NCBI GenBank assembly: GCA_033439255.1
Contig: CM065884.1
Coordinates: 558,001 to 622,000, forward strand
From: Hericium rajendrae
Taxonomy: Eukaryota; Basidiomycota; Agaricomycetes; Russulales; Hericiaceae
Direction: 5' to 3'
Length of the DNA stretch: 64,000 bases
A model generated the notes under the pieces. The model saw only the letters and a program-made list of their open reading frames with translations. It did no database searches and was not told the DNA's origin. The position numbers were made by a program, and so were the translations under genes. Below are positions 25,501-36,800 of this stretch, piece after piece (position 1 is the stretch's first letter; each line of letters opens with the position of its first letter).

Positions 25501-26510
25501 AAGACGGGTTGGAAATCCTGATACTGAGGGGGAACCATCTCAGCAAAGGACTTCTCTGCAACACGAGTGGCCACACGCTCCGCCAGTTTCTGAGCATTGG
25601 TGAAAGAGCGACGGATACGGATGGTGTGTTGATAGTCGGGGTCGTCGTCTGGTGGGGGTGGTGTGTCCCAGTCAGGGAGAACACCAGCTAGACGAAGGCC
25701 CTCTTCAACCCAGTCGTCATCGACATTAGGTCGGGGGTCATCGTCCTCAGTGAATAGACGTGCAGGGACTTTGGACAGGTGGATGCGGCGAAGGCGGACA
25801 CCTTGGACTCGGCGAGCAGGGATCACGTATTTGGGAAGTGGAGCAGCAACAAATGGTGGGGGCAGTGGGAGCAATGGAGGGGGGCAAGGTGGGGGGAGCA
25901 GTACTGCAGCAGTGCTGAGGACTGGTGGACGAGGGGCTGAGTGGCGGCATTCAGTGCGAGTGGACAGGTTCTTGACCGGGGGTTTATTCAGAGTGCAAGA
26001 GGGAGGGCAGCGAGTCATGTCGACACGACGAGAGACCCAATCAATTTCAGGGTTGTGTTCCTGTAACCAATCGGTCCCAAGGATAATGTCGTAGTCACCA
26101 ATGTCAACAAGATAGAACTCAGCTGTCTCCTCATGGAAGGACGTCGAGTCCTTGGCGTAAATGCGGATGTTCTGGTTGACTGAATAGCGGACCCAGCCCA
26201 TGATGTTTTCGGAGTTGTCCACATTGCGAACGGGAAAGGGTTTAGGGAGTTTTTTGAGGGGGAACTGGTGTTTCTTGGCAAACTCGGGGTGCATAATGAT
26301 GCCTTCTGCACCACTATCGAGAAGTGCCTCAGCGTCGATTTGTTTCTTGATCGGGGTAGTGATAATCTTGGCCTGGAGCGTAATGGACGGTGTCTGACGG
26401 TTGGGCGTGATAGCGGACATGCGCAAAGACGATGGATACGATTGCTCACAGGGGTCGGATAGTACAGAGAAGCGATTCGACGGATCAAAGAAATGTTTCT
26501 TGCCACCCAC
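22520..26510 (-). pseudogene. Pol region of chromovirus copy 2
   Basis: Minus-strand order: protease (DSGAEG near 26310-26340), reverse transcriptase (YMDD near 24950-24972), RNase H (VDASDYATGGIL near 24490-24530), integrase with zinc-binding CATCQATKV near 23725-23755 and the catalytic core down to about 23300, and chromodomain (RGIEYLVKWAGYPDSENQW) near 22670-22730. It keeps more CpG dinucleotides than copy 1. Broken by a few interruptions. Confidence 0.9.
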
Positions 26511-26533
26511 GGACGACGTGACCGGGGGGCGCT

Positions 26534-27523
26534 TTAAAAACCCTCAACCATATCCTTTAATGCAGCTTTTGCCTCTTCCCTTTCTTCCTCACTCAAGTCC
26601 TTCAACTGCGACGATAAGTCGGCGATGGACCTGTTGATGGCGGGGACAGCAAGGGCGGCGGCTGCATCTTCTGGAGCTACTCCCGGGGCAGAGCCGGTTT
26701 CTAGCGCTCGGACACGAGGGATTGGGGCACGGGGGTTGGAGTCGGCATTGAGGGGGCAGTCGCGGAAGCCATGGCCCTTCTGGCGGCAGCGGAAGCAACC
26801 ACCCTCACGCCTGAGACGCTCACGGTCAGGCTCCGAGAGTTTGGGCAGTGGGGCACCTGTAGCAGCAACTGTGCGGGATCGGCCAGTAGATGTGGACTGA
26901 GGGGAGCGAGTGCTCACCGGGGCGCGCCCAGTTGTAGGGCGGGGACTCTGAAACCGGGTGCGCATGAGGTAGGCAGCATTCCTGTCCCGGGCCCTTGCCT
27001 TCCACTCAACCAGGGTGGTGGGCGTGGGGTAGCTGCGCTGGCAATCATCTCGCAAGGCGCTGTTGAGGCCATGCAGGAACCAATCGATCAGGGCCACATC
27101 ATTGTAGCCGGTGCGAGGAGCGAAGGACTCAAACTCGGTGATGTAGTCGACTACCGGGCGCGTGCCCATCTGGAGGGTCTGGATGGCATGGGAGGCATCC
27201 TTGGAGTCGTCAAGGGGGGAGAAGTCCAAATTGAAGCGAGTTCGAAGGGCAGCGAGGTTGGCGTAGCGAGGGACATGGGCTGGAGATGTGGCTGCAGCCA
27301 CAAGATCGTCATCCTCAAGGATCTCCTCGACACGCTGGGTGGCCCACTGGCCGGCAATAGGGCCCTGGCAGAGGTCGAGGAAGAGGGAGATCTGGGCGGT
27401 ATCCTCTTTATACCTGACAGAGTTGGCACGAAGGAATAAGCAAATACGCAGCTGGAATTCCTTGGACTTGGAACGATCTCCCTCAAAGGGAGCAGGTTTG
27501 ACGCCGATCTCGGGGTTGGACAT
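26534..27523 (-). CDS. Gag of chromovirus copy 2, 329 aa open frame
   Basis: One uninterrupted minus-strand frame encodes a retrotransposon capsid protein. The N-terminal half holds a Gag capsid-like region with PHFEG-type residues (PAPFEGDRSKSKEFQLRI), and a CCHC zinc knuckle (CFRCRQKGHGFRDC) lies near 26760-26805. A Pro-rich segment precedes the chosen start. Gag would package the element RNA. It forms part of an element that is broken in Pol. Confidence 0.85.
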   Translation of the reverse strand: MSNPEIGVKPAPFEGDRSKSKEFQLRICLFLRANSVRYKEDTAQISLFLDLCQGPIAGQWATQRVEEILEDDDLVAAATSPAHVPRYANLAALRTRFNLDFSPLDDSKDASHAIQTLQMGTRPVVDYITEFESFAPRTGYNDVALIDWFLHGLNSALRDDCQRSYPTPTTLVEWKARARDRNAAYLMRTRFQSPRPTTGRAPVSTRSPQSTSTGRSRTVAATGAPLPKLSEPDRERLRREGGCFRCRQKGHGFRDCPLNADSNPRAPIPRVRALETGSAPGVAPEDAAAALAVPAINRSIADLSSQLKDLSEEEREEAKAALKDMVEGF

Positions 27524-27707
27524 GTCGTCGGGCGGCGGAACAGGGGGAGCTAGGGCGATGATTGGTTTGACGTTGACGGTGGGTGTCGATGCAACAGTGG
27601 CAATGGGTGGAGCAGGTGAGGGGACTGGTACTGGGGTAGGCGTTGAAACAGGTGGTGGTAGTGGGGCCCGAAGGGTATCGAGGCGGGTGTATGAGAGATT
27701 GTCCAGG

Positions 27708-28130
27708 TGTCAAGACTCGGTCGTAGACAGCAGAGAACCACCCAAGTCACCAGTGATGATGGGAGTGAGAGAGCAGAGAGCGACTAGCAGCGCAGTGACC
27801 TGTATTGGAGGTACAGTACGGTACAGACGAAATGGACAATCTAGGGAAATAGGCGAGCGACAGGGAGCCTATAAGTACTGGGACGACAATGGGAAAAGAA
27901 CAATGGACACCATAATGGGTCGAACAATAGAGTGAGAACAATGGTGGCCAAAAGGAGAACAATGGGAGGGAGAACAATAGGATGTCCCAAAGGGGAACAA
28001 GGGCATGGGTGAAGGATAGCCCCAGGTCATGTGAGGAAGTGAACATGTGATGGGGCTGCTGGAGCACATGACCGACGCGATGCCTTGATGGCAGAGAAGA
28101 AGGCGGAGAGAAATGGAGCGATCCGTGACA
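27708..28130 (-). repeat. 5' LTR of chromovirus copy 2
   Basis: This 423-bp LTR is almost identical to 22083-22505. The adjoining internal sequence on the minus strand begins CCTGGACAATCTCTCATAC, the presumed primer-binding region, which is shared with the TRIM at 44172-45173. Confidence 0.95.
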
Positions 28131-29149
28131 CTAGCGATAGACTAAACTGAATGTTGCCTAACCTCAGGTACTCTCCACATGGAATTCACGGAGCTTGTCA
28201 AAACTCTCACTCCGAAACCTATCGTAACGTGCTATTTAGGGTCTTATTGGAGCATGGTCACGAGTACCCAACATCTCGAAAACAGAAGATCAGCTATCGA
28301 TACAGCTGTTAGGATTGCGATGATCGGAATGTACTATCGTGGAATTTTTGTATTTGGATTTCATACCCCCACATGTGGTGCTTGGGGCCTCACCATATCT
28401 TTGTTTGACAGACATTTGGATCTCAAATTCATGTGACCATCGGACTTACGATTGTCAGTTGAATAGACCACACTTTTTTTTTTGCACTAACCTCAAAATA
28501 TCCGTATCCACAGGAGTTCCTCCATGGATTCAAGGATGGGGATGATCACGTCCATGGAGAATGATTCAGACAAAGTATCATTCATTGTATGGCTCACGAT
28601 CACAACATTAGGTGAGCGGCCTTGTCTCCAAGAGGAAGGTTCGCGAGATCAAATGTGCTGAATTCGCGACAGACATTGCTTGCTACAGCTGGCTGTGTTC
28701 CCCTTCAAAAACTTTTGTTTTGATTTGTTTTCTATGCATTTTCTCAGGCCGATATTATTTCATTTCAAATGGATAGGATGACCGTGTTCACTTGACTTAG
28801 CAGGCAGGTCGATATCGATCATTCTCTGGATTCCAGTTCAGTATTTTTTTTTGGTTTGTCTATTGATCTATTGATAGCTGACGCGAACAATATTGTTTTC
28901 CAAAAGTGTTAACGGATAATTGAATCCGTATAAAAGTTTCTTCAATTCTATTGACTACTGCTGTCGTTTCCCATCCCCCCCCTTTCCCCTCCTTCCTCCC
29001 CCCCCTGCGCTAGTTTTTTTTTTTTTTTTCCCCTTGACGTTGGTCTTTAGGTACCCCGTCTCGCAAGTTTGCTGTGATCTTGTTTTTGTTTTGTTTTGTT
29101 TTTTTCCTCTTTCTTTTCTTGTTTCACCTCAGCTTCGTTGTTATAGTGT
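28131..29149. other. Flanking DNA with a possible two-exon gene fragment
   Basis: A plus-strand frame at 28179-28434 (starting MEFTELVKTLTPKP) looks protein-like. It could continue through an intron (GTGACC...CACAG) into about 28514-28610 (reading SSMDSRMGMITSMEND). No family is recognised and neither end is defined. From about 28970 to 29030 there are C- and T-runs with no coding value. CTAGC at 28131-28135 is the right target duplication of chromovirus copy 2. Confidence 0.35.
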
Positions 29150-31200
29150 ATGTCTAGCAGCAAGTCAAGGAGAAGACCTCCCACAAGAGCAGAGACACCT
29201 ACGATGCCCAAGAAACCTAGACTTGAGAAGAGGTAACGGTTCTTATTATGAGGAAGTTCGACCTCTGATCGGCATCTTCGCCTTTTCAGCCCAAGCCCAA
29301 AGGCCAACAACGAAGGTCCATCCTTTGACCACAAGGATGGTGCTTTCAACATATCTAGTGATGAAGATACCTTTAGCGGCAATCTTGGATCTTCTTCTCG
29401 AGGTCTTCCATTGCCCACCGATGTCAAGGAGTGAGACTTTCACTTATCTTATCTTTTATTGCTCAATCGTGTGCTTTTGGCTTATAAATCACAGGTTTGG
29501 GAAAGATTCAGGAAATCTGGACAAAGATGCTCTCCCCACACTTTCTTCCAGTCCGGATCAAGTTCAGGACACCGGTGGCAAAGCAGACACTGAAGATGTC
29601 AGTAATTCCTCTTTTCTAATTTTATTTTTATTACTCGACATCTCATACTATTTCATCTATTTGTCTTTACTGCAGATTCCTGAACAAGCAAAGCCTGCAT
29701 ATCATCTCAAAAATGTGAAATCTACATAGCCCAGTATTGGATTATGTGATCTATCACAATGCTATGTGGTCTATGTAGTTCTCTTTTCATCTATATAGAG
29801 CTATGATAGTTGCCATAGTTGCCATAGCAGTAGGTACAAGGTATATAGCACTATGTAGTCATGAAGCATAGCTATGATTGCTACATAATCCCATAGGCAT
29901 GATATGGAAGCTATGGTCTCTATGACAAGTCAGATAGACACCTAAGACTTTAAGTCAAAAAAAAATTATATTGCAGACTACAAAGCACTACAATGGAAAT
30001 TTTCAAGGTAAACTTAAGTATGCTACTATAGCTACAGTAAATACTAGCTACGAAAATCACAACTCAAATCCCAGCATATGCATCGCGTGCATCGCTAGGG
30101 ACACACGCGCATTGTCAAGGCGATGCACGGGTGTCAAAGGCCATGTGCGTCGGTGGCACGCGCAAGGTGGTAGGACTCGTCGCACGCGAGGCGCACAGAT
30201 TGTGCATGAGACAGCTGAACTATGCGTGACGTGTTCCGGCCGTGCGCAGGTTGCGCGATTTGTGCGCAATGCGAGCAGGCCGTGCGCGAAGCTTGCGGAC
30301 CAGGTATGAAGCCTGCGAGTTGTATGCGATGTGCACGAGCCATGCGCTTGATGCCTGAGCCATAAGCAACACTTGATGAGGGTGTGCGTAGAGGGCTGGG
30401 GCCGTCCGTGAAGGTGCGGGCTGTGTGCGAGGGGCGCGAGACATGCACGAGAGGGCAGCGACATGCATGAAGAATGTGGTGACGTGCGCGAGGGATGCAG
30501 TGACCTGCCGAGGGGTGCAGTGACATGCGCGAGGGGTGCGCGATGTGCACGACATGCGCGAGAGAAGTGGCTCATGCGTGGGCTGCGGCTGTGCGTGGTC
30601 TGTTGGGTACCTACAGGGTGGGACTCTACGCGACGTGCGCGTTGTGTCCGTGCACTGACGCTGCCGTGCGGGGATGCGTGTGTGAACTTGTGCGGTGTTG
30701 ACGGGGCCCGTGCATGTCTGTGCGCTGGCGCAGAGCATGCGGTCGTGTGCTGGCACTGTCGTGCGTGGCTATGCGTGCGTGTGCCTGGACATACAGGTGC
30801 AGACGGGTCGTACACCGATGTGGGCATGCTGTGTGCTGGCGAGCATATGCTGGCGAGCGTGTCGCATTGTTCGCTGGCACAGGCGGGCATAGCCGTCTCT
30901 GGCGCTGTCATGCGGAGCCGTGTGCGTGGGCAGGCGGGGGCAGATGGAGCCGTGGGCGGGCATTGGCGGAATCATGGGTGGTCGGCGCATGAGAGGGCGA
31001 GAGCTGCGGGAGGCCGGCAGGGGCGGAGCAGAGGCGCAGGGTCGATGCATGGATCCATGCAGTTTGTAGGCAGGGGCGGGCGTTGTCAAAGATGTGGGTG
31101 ATGGGAAGATGCGCGGATGTGTGCGAGGGGAGCGGTGGGGTGTCGAAGATCATAGGGTGTTGCGGGTGTCGTGGGGAGTAGTGAACAAAAAGAAACGAGA

Positions 31201-31224
31201 GTACCGCTCGATAACGAGCGGTAC
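31201..31224. repeat. Conserved hairpin of element X, copy 1
   Basis: GTACCGCTCG and CGAGCGGTAC pair perfectly around the loop ATAA. The stem can extend past one mismatch by three more pairs. Equivalent hairpins lie at 51153-51183 and 57227-57250, each next to a block of biased composition. Confidence 0.8.
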
Positions 31225-31599
31225 CCTCGAGATTAGCATGCACACAAGAAGAGAAGACTTTATTTACTCACTGTGTGTCCTTTCCAGCTTTTACCGAGCC
31301 CTTCCGACCTTCTACTTGAGGAGCAACAAGGGGAGACAGGACTGAGGAATGAGTTGAAGAGGGAGTGCTATTCAAGTCGAACGACGCGACTTCGGTGCTT
31401 CAGCCACCGAACATGCGCGAGTTCCAATGTTTTCGAATTTAGTAAAGCAAATAAAATCACATAAATTCAGGAAAAACGACAGTATATAGTGTTTTCAAAT
31501 ATAATTTGATTGAATGAGATCTATATCTAAGTAACGTACTGTAAGCTACTGAAAATGGGAACGAAGTCAGTGAGATCTGGGACTTGGCGTCTGACATGG

Positions 31600-31775
31600 T
31601 GTTCGGGCCGGGCCCCGGCAGTCACGTTTGGAGCTCCGCCGGGCAAACCCGCGCTCACCTATATAACCCTCGCATGATGCGCGTACTCTCTCTCTTTTCA
31701 ACCACTACATTCCCCCGACTTTCCTCGGCATCTTCAACCTCCTTCCTCAACCTCCTTCCTCAACCTTCGGTAAGT
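31600..31775 (+). promoter_or_regulatory. Promoter-like segment of element X, copy 1
   Basis: A GC-rich motif (GGGCCGGGCCCCGGC) is followed by TATATAA at 31660-31666, a pyrimidine-rich start region (CTCTCTCTTTTC) and a consensus splice donor (CGGTAAGT, donor at 31770). The intron-like segment ends TTGTAG at 31923 and contains CTAACTAAT, a good branch site. Copy 2 preserves the same order on the minus strand (50765 down to 50551). No downstream protein is recognised. Confidence 0.55.
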
Positions 31776-33149
31776 CATTCGTCTTTATGTTCACTGTTCT
31801 ATGCTAATGTTATTCATGTCTTCGGTTATATATTCACTTTTTATTAATATAAATAATATCTTTTGTATGTCTTTATGCTTTGTCACTGTTGTCATATTTA
31901 CTAACTAATCTTCTACTTTGTAGATCATATTTTCACTTTTTGTAATCTTTGTAAGTTTAGTATATTATTCATCTTGTTTATTCTTTTAGTAGTAAGTGTA
32001 ATGTTTTATTTATTCGTGATTAGTAGTAGTATTTTTGCTTGTAATAGTTTAATAATATAAATATAATTTTGATGCATTGAATAAAGTTTATATTTGTGTG
32101 ATCATTTATTTGGATTTTGCTATGTGAATCTGATCAAAATTTATAGTTTCATAGGCTTCATTGCTTCAATAGTTATGTTAGGTCTACATATTTAATATAG
32201 AATGTGTAAGTAGCATAAGTCTTATAGCTTTGATGGACACTTATAGCTCTCATAGCTATGCATACTATGGTAGCTGCATAGTCAGCTATCATAGCTATCA
32301 TAGCACTTCATAGCATTGCCTCTCAGCTTCATAGCACTATATAGCATCTCCCTTTAGCTATGCTGGCTATAGAGAAAAGGGCAGTGCTATGGAACTATGA
32401 AATCTATGTAGATTATATAGAGCTATGTACCACTTACAGATTTTTCTGATGATGGTAGCCCATACGTAGCCCTGACCAGAGATTTCGATCCGAAGAAAGC
32501 TTCTTATCCCAAACTGTAAGTATGCAGTGTTAGACTAGAAAACTAGGATCTTTATTTATCATTATCTTCTATCACGGCAGATGCGAATTGATGAATGCTA
32601 TTGTTCCTATCAAGTACGCGATCCTCTGTCCAATTCATCGTGGGTGCAGATAACTAATCTTTCATTTCATAGATTCGTGAGGGCTGTAACAAATGCAGGG
32701 AATAATACTCCTGCCGCAGGCATTCCGGTTACTAGTATTGAAGGGAAGTACACATTTCCCAAGACCAGAGCGTACGTTTCCTTCGAACTGTACCTGCTTC
32801 TGACTGACTAGCGCTTTATATCACATCATTTTATTATCACCCGGTTCAGACGTCTTAACAACATTTGCATCCATCCTGGGTAGAAAAAGGTTATCAACAT
32901 AGCTTTAGCAAACCCTGATATTTTCAAGCATAAAGGACAGTGGTTGACATCAAAGGAAACTGGCCAGATCGCTGTTTTTTTCCTACTGGGGGAGGTAACA
33001 TATTCTCAGCTCACCAGCCAAAGTACTTCAAAGCAGATATGCATCGCTCCTTTCTACACTTTATGGCCATGTGCTTCGTCTTTTATAGCCCAAGTATATG
33101 GTCAGAAGATGGCTTATTTCCAAACGTTCCCAGGGACGTCAGTTGGTAA

Positions 33150-33810
33150 GATCGATCTGACCCATAAGTTGTAAGGGGTTATGGATTGATCCAACCCACA
33201 AGTTCTAAGGCAGTTACCCACCCTATATAAATATAATCTGATATGTTTAGAGATGTATCCATTGTTACAATCTCATATAATCCAATCCAATCAGATCCAA
33301 TATTCTGCACACACTATTAATCAGATGAGAATAGGGCAGTCAAAATATAATACATTAATCCAATCCGATCCAATCTGAGCACCATGATTATATACAATCT
33401 ACTCCCATGGATCGATCCAATCCAATCCTAACTCACAATCCGATCCTATACGCTTGCAAACAATCCGTTAATCTGACTTAAGTGATCCAAACGAATCCGA
33501 ACCCATACAAATGAATCCGTTAATCTGACTTAAATGATCCAAACGAATCCGAACCCATACAAACGAATCCGAACCCATACAAACGAATCCGACGACATCC
33601 GATCTCTACAATCTCATCCCATCCCATATCAGCCCCCCCCGACTCAATCCGACCATATCCGAACACAACTCATCTCATCCGAAGCCATCCAATCCAACGC
33701 TATCCCATCTGACTTCATCGAATCCGACGTCATCGAATCCGACGTCATCGAATCCGACGTCATCGAATCCGACGTCATCGAATCTCATCCGATACTAACC
33801 AATATCATCT
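33150..33810 (+). repeat. Left terminal inverted repeat of the KDZ element
   Basis: This 661-bp arm pairs with 49782-50329. The outer 350 bp are unique in sequence and rich in AATCC words. The inner part has about three 20-bp units of ACGAATCCGAACCCATACAA near 33535-33590 and about five 15-bp units of CATCGAATCCGACGT near 33715-33785. The transposase stop codon lies on its inner edge. Confidence 0.9.
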
Positions 33811-36800
33811 ACCTATCATGACCATGATCAGTGACAGCTATTGAGTGATCTTGTTCTAGCACAGGACATACATCAGCAAATTTAGCCTTTTTAAGTGCAC
33901 TTGCATGGAAAGTAGCTGCATCCTGGGCCAAACGCTCGTACATCGACCTGTGCTTGTGGGCATATGCTCCAGCACCACGCGCTGTTGCCTCGGAGGCTAA
34001 GACCATCCAGGCCTTGCTCATTGTTGTGTGCGAACGTTGAGTGTTTATGAATTCTTGATCGGTTATGTCAATTTCTTCTCGCCAGCGTTGGCAGTCTGCT
34101 CGATCACGGAACCATTTGACACGTTCACCTAGTGCATATCGCATCAGTGTCAAGATAGGGAAGGATGCAAAAATATGAACTTGGCGTACTCTCCATGCTC
34201 CATTCGGCTTGCTCTTCTTCAGTCAGCGCTGACGGGCCAATGACTGTCCAGAACCAAGGATCCGGCTTCGCTGTATCACCTGGTTGCAAAGTCAGGAATG
34301 CCACTTATGATCCAACATGTCACTTACCCAGCTGCCGAGGTCGAGTGGTGTCTTTCATCCAAAGGTCCTCGTTGTGTAATGGCTGCAACACCACATCATC
34401 CTCGGCCAGACCCAAACTCACTAGCGCAGCACGAGCACGACGATATTTGTCAGCTGCGCTGACTTGATCGCGTTTGAGGTCACGAAGGAATGCCTGAGCT
34501 CGTGTTGTTGGACCCTGGTTGAAGATGTTGGATTTCTTGAATTTGAGATTGTAATTGAACATCTTGATCGCATGTCGGACATCACGGAGGGCATTGTGTG
34601 CTTGACCAACGCGTAAGTCGTACTCCACCAATCCTGCATCACCAAGACCTTCAGCCTTCCGAGTAGGTTCATTGAAAGACGACGGTAGTAGTAACTTAAT
34701 GTCTTCGGGCTCTTCATCATCGTCAACATTGAGGAACGTACGAAGGCTTGAAAACATCATCAATTGACGCTGTCGCCAACGATCAAGCTCATTACGGAAC
34801 TTGAGTCGGCCTACATCTAAACGCTCTTGTTCCGCAGGCGTGCGGACTTTGATTGATGCCAATACCTGCAGACGTGCTCTGCTGGACATCAGAACAAAGA
34901 AATAGTGATAAAAATCAGCACGCACTGTTCTGCTTCAAGACGTAACCCATCATTGATCATCGCAACTACTCCCGCAGCCCCCTGATCACTGAGAGTGCGA
35001 ACAGTCTCATCTTGAAGTAATTCTTGAAGTTTCGAGAACTGCGTTGGCGGGCCTAACGTGTCCATCAGACCACTCAACAAAGATAAGGAAAAACGCAAGG
35101 AAGACATACCTTTTCTCGCCTTCGATGCATAAACACTGGTCAGTTTCCCATTGACAACTACTGGCTTGCAGTCCATGGCGGACCATTGGGCAACCAGCGC
35201 CTGTCCATGTCGTGCGCAGAGCGCCTTGAACGTAGTATTATTTTGACGAAACATTGCTGCTGCATTTGTGTGACGCTGATACAGCAACCGAGCTAAACCA
35301 ATTTGAGATATCGTGTTCATTCTTGGAAATACTAGGACGTACTCATCGAGATAACCTTCTGCCAGTTCCAATACCCATGAAAATCATCCAAGATGTCATG
35401 TCGATGACCGGCATTCATCTCCTTGGTACTTCCTGCCGTCTGATTGCCTTCGGCCCATGCCGTTTCGATCGTCTCCCCAAATGTTCTGCCAACGTGGGAG
35501 GTCGTATTGAAAGAGTATTGTAATTGGCAGTCTTCAGTGTGGCCCATGATATGCAACTTCGGCACAAGTCCTTCGATCCGTGTGGCGATATCTTTCATCT
35601 CTGGGAAATGGACATCTACACGCTTGAGGAGCTTAACTTTATACTGACAAAAGATGTCATAGCTGAACTTGATGTAAGGAATACTGCTGGACTCGATCAA
35701 GGCAGACATCAATGCATAGTCGGTGTTACAGAATCTGGGGTAAGCCAATATCAACAATGACAACACCCGGGTCAACCAAGAGTATCAGTCATACCTTTCG
35801 CCTTTCTGCAAATCAACCATGCCCTGAGGCCAAAAGAAACCATGCCGTGCACACTGAATACCGTCCACCCCACTTACAACTGTATGCTTGAACTTGAGAA
35901 GGTTTTGCAGACGGACAACATTCAGACGGGCACATGTGGATCTCTGTTCGTATGTCAGCATTGAATGGGGGGTATTATAGTAATGGTAAGATCACCTCGT
36001 CGTCTGTTGCGATCCCCATCTTCTTGAGATATTCGTTGTATGCTCCTGTCTCGACGAAATAAGCATTGCCTTGCAATAGCTCCACATCGTCGGGATCGTC
36101 GATTTTAACCTTGCGTTGAAGTCTGAAGTTGCCATCGGCGGACAGAAATAAGGTATATCTATGCCTGGGATGGACAATTAAACTAGTCTCACTCACATAC
36201 GCATGTAAAATAACACGTACATATCTTCAGGCGAAATATTTTCAAGTTCCTCCAAGGTCACACTGACACCGGGTTCGATGCATGCAGGACATCTCACAGC
36301 ATAACAACCCTGTCGTCGTAATGTCAGAACCTTGTCGATCCCATGGGCTTGCCCTGAACGACGAATCATCGCGAGGGCGCGCCAAACACGCCCGACTCGC
36401 TGAAACTCCCGACGGCGATCCTAGTAATGCAGGTCAACATTACAAAGTTCAAGCTGCTTAATTGAGATTGCTCACAGGGGTGTTATTGGGGAACACATTG
36501 TCTGTGTGCCGTTGCAATGCGGCATAATGATCGTATGCAGATTTCTTGGAAGCAAGGGTGTGAAGATGGAAGTCGTCGAGGACATGGAAGGTAAAAGCAG
36601 TCTGGGGTAGATCCATGGTTGCCGGAAAGAGGCCCTGACCCAATAATTGAAATGCTTCTGAGGTGGCATCACGGCAGCGGCAGAAGTCGACTTTGATATG
36701 ATGTATGCCACCGGTATCGACGACGACTAAATCATGCCCTCGCGAAGTTGAGGCACGATTCGGACAGCGATGGCCGCGGTGCCCTAGGCCGACGATCAAC

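Larger units (their letters stand above)
22083..28130 (-). mobile_element. Ty3/gypsy chromovirus copy 2, young but broken
   Basis: Same family and strand as copy 1: 6048 bp with 423-bp LTRs at 22083-22505 and 27708-28130 and a perfect target duplication CTAGC. The two LTRs differ at about one site, so the insertion is very recent. Gag is open as one frame, followed by protease, reverse transcriptase, RNase H, integrase and chromodomain. Pol has a few interruptions, so this copy is broken despite its youth. It is shorter than copy 1 because it has no nested insertion and lacks about 1 kb of leader. Confidence 0.95.
29727..32434. mobile_element. Element X, copy 1 (2.7 kb), inserted in gene P
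   Basis: Removal of 29727-32434 restores the reading frame of gene P, and TACA is repeated on both sides (29723-29726, 32435-32438), so this is an insertion with a 4-bp duplication. Modules from left to right: a zone dense in CTATG words (29727-29960), a G-rich low-complexity block (about 30060-31130), a 10-bp-stem hairpin (31201-31224), an AATAAA signal (31449-31454), a GC-rich then TATATAA promoter-like segment (31600-31670), a pyrimidine-rich leader, an intron-like segment (31770-31923), AT-rich DNA and a second CTATG zone (about 32190-32430). No transposase or other conserved protein is evident. No strong terminal inverted repeat was found. Confidence 0.65.
29150..33149 (+). pseudogene. 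Split multi-exon gene of unknown function (gene P)
   Basis: Four exons read cleanly from the ATG at 29150: 29150-29232, 29290-29430, 29495-29597 and 29676-29726, with GT-AG introns of 57, 64 and 78 nt. The coding frame stops exactly where element X1 enters and resumes at 32439 with DFSDDGSPYVALTRD. It then continues through 32439-32515, 32581-32613, 32673-32771 and 32850-33149. The N-terminus is basic and Ser/Pro-rich (KSRRRPPTRAETP, nuclear-signal-like); the middle is acidic. In the last exon a TAG stands where the context suggests Trp (HPG*KKVINIALANP). The gene ends abruptly at the left inverted repeat of the KDZ element. So it is disrupted twice and carries at least one stop. No family is recognised; it resembles proteins common in repeat-rich Agaricomycete regions. 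Confidence 0.6.

Noticed and set aside
28920-29729. A single plus-strand open frame of 269 codons
   Set aside because: It runs through a C/T homopolymer stretch and across introns of gene P; the spliced reading from 29150 is far more protein-like.
30057-31101. Long open frames on both strands (up to 284 codons) in the G-rich block of element X
   Set aside because: The translated products are Cys/His/Arg/Ala-rich repeats from biased composition, and frames on opposite strands are equally open.
33715-33790. A CRISPR-like array of short repeats
   Set aside because: The repeats are directly tandem without spacers and lie in a fungal transposon end.
33534-33821. A 95-codon plus-strand open frame with IESDV repeats
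   Set aside because: It is the translation of the 15-bp satellite in the KDZ inverted repeat, whose period is a multiple of three.
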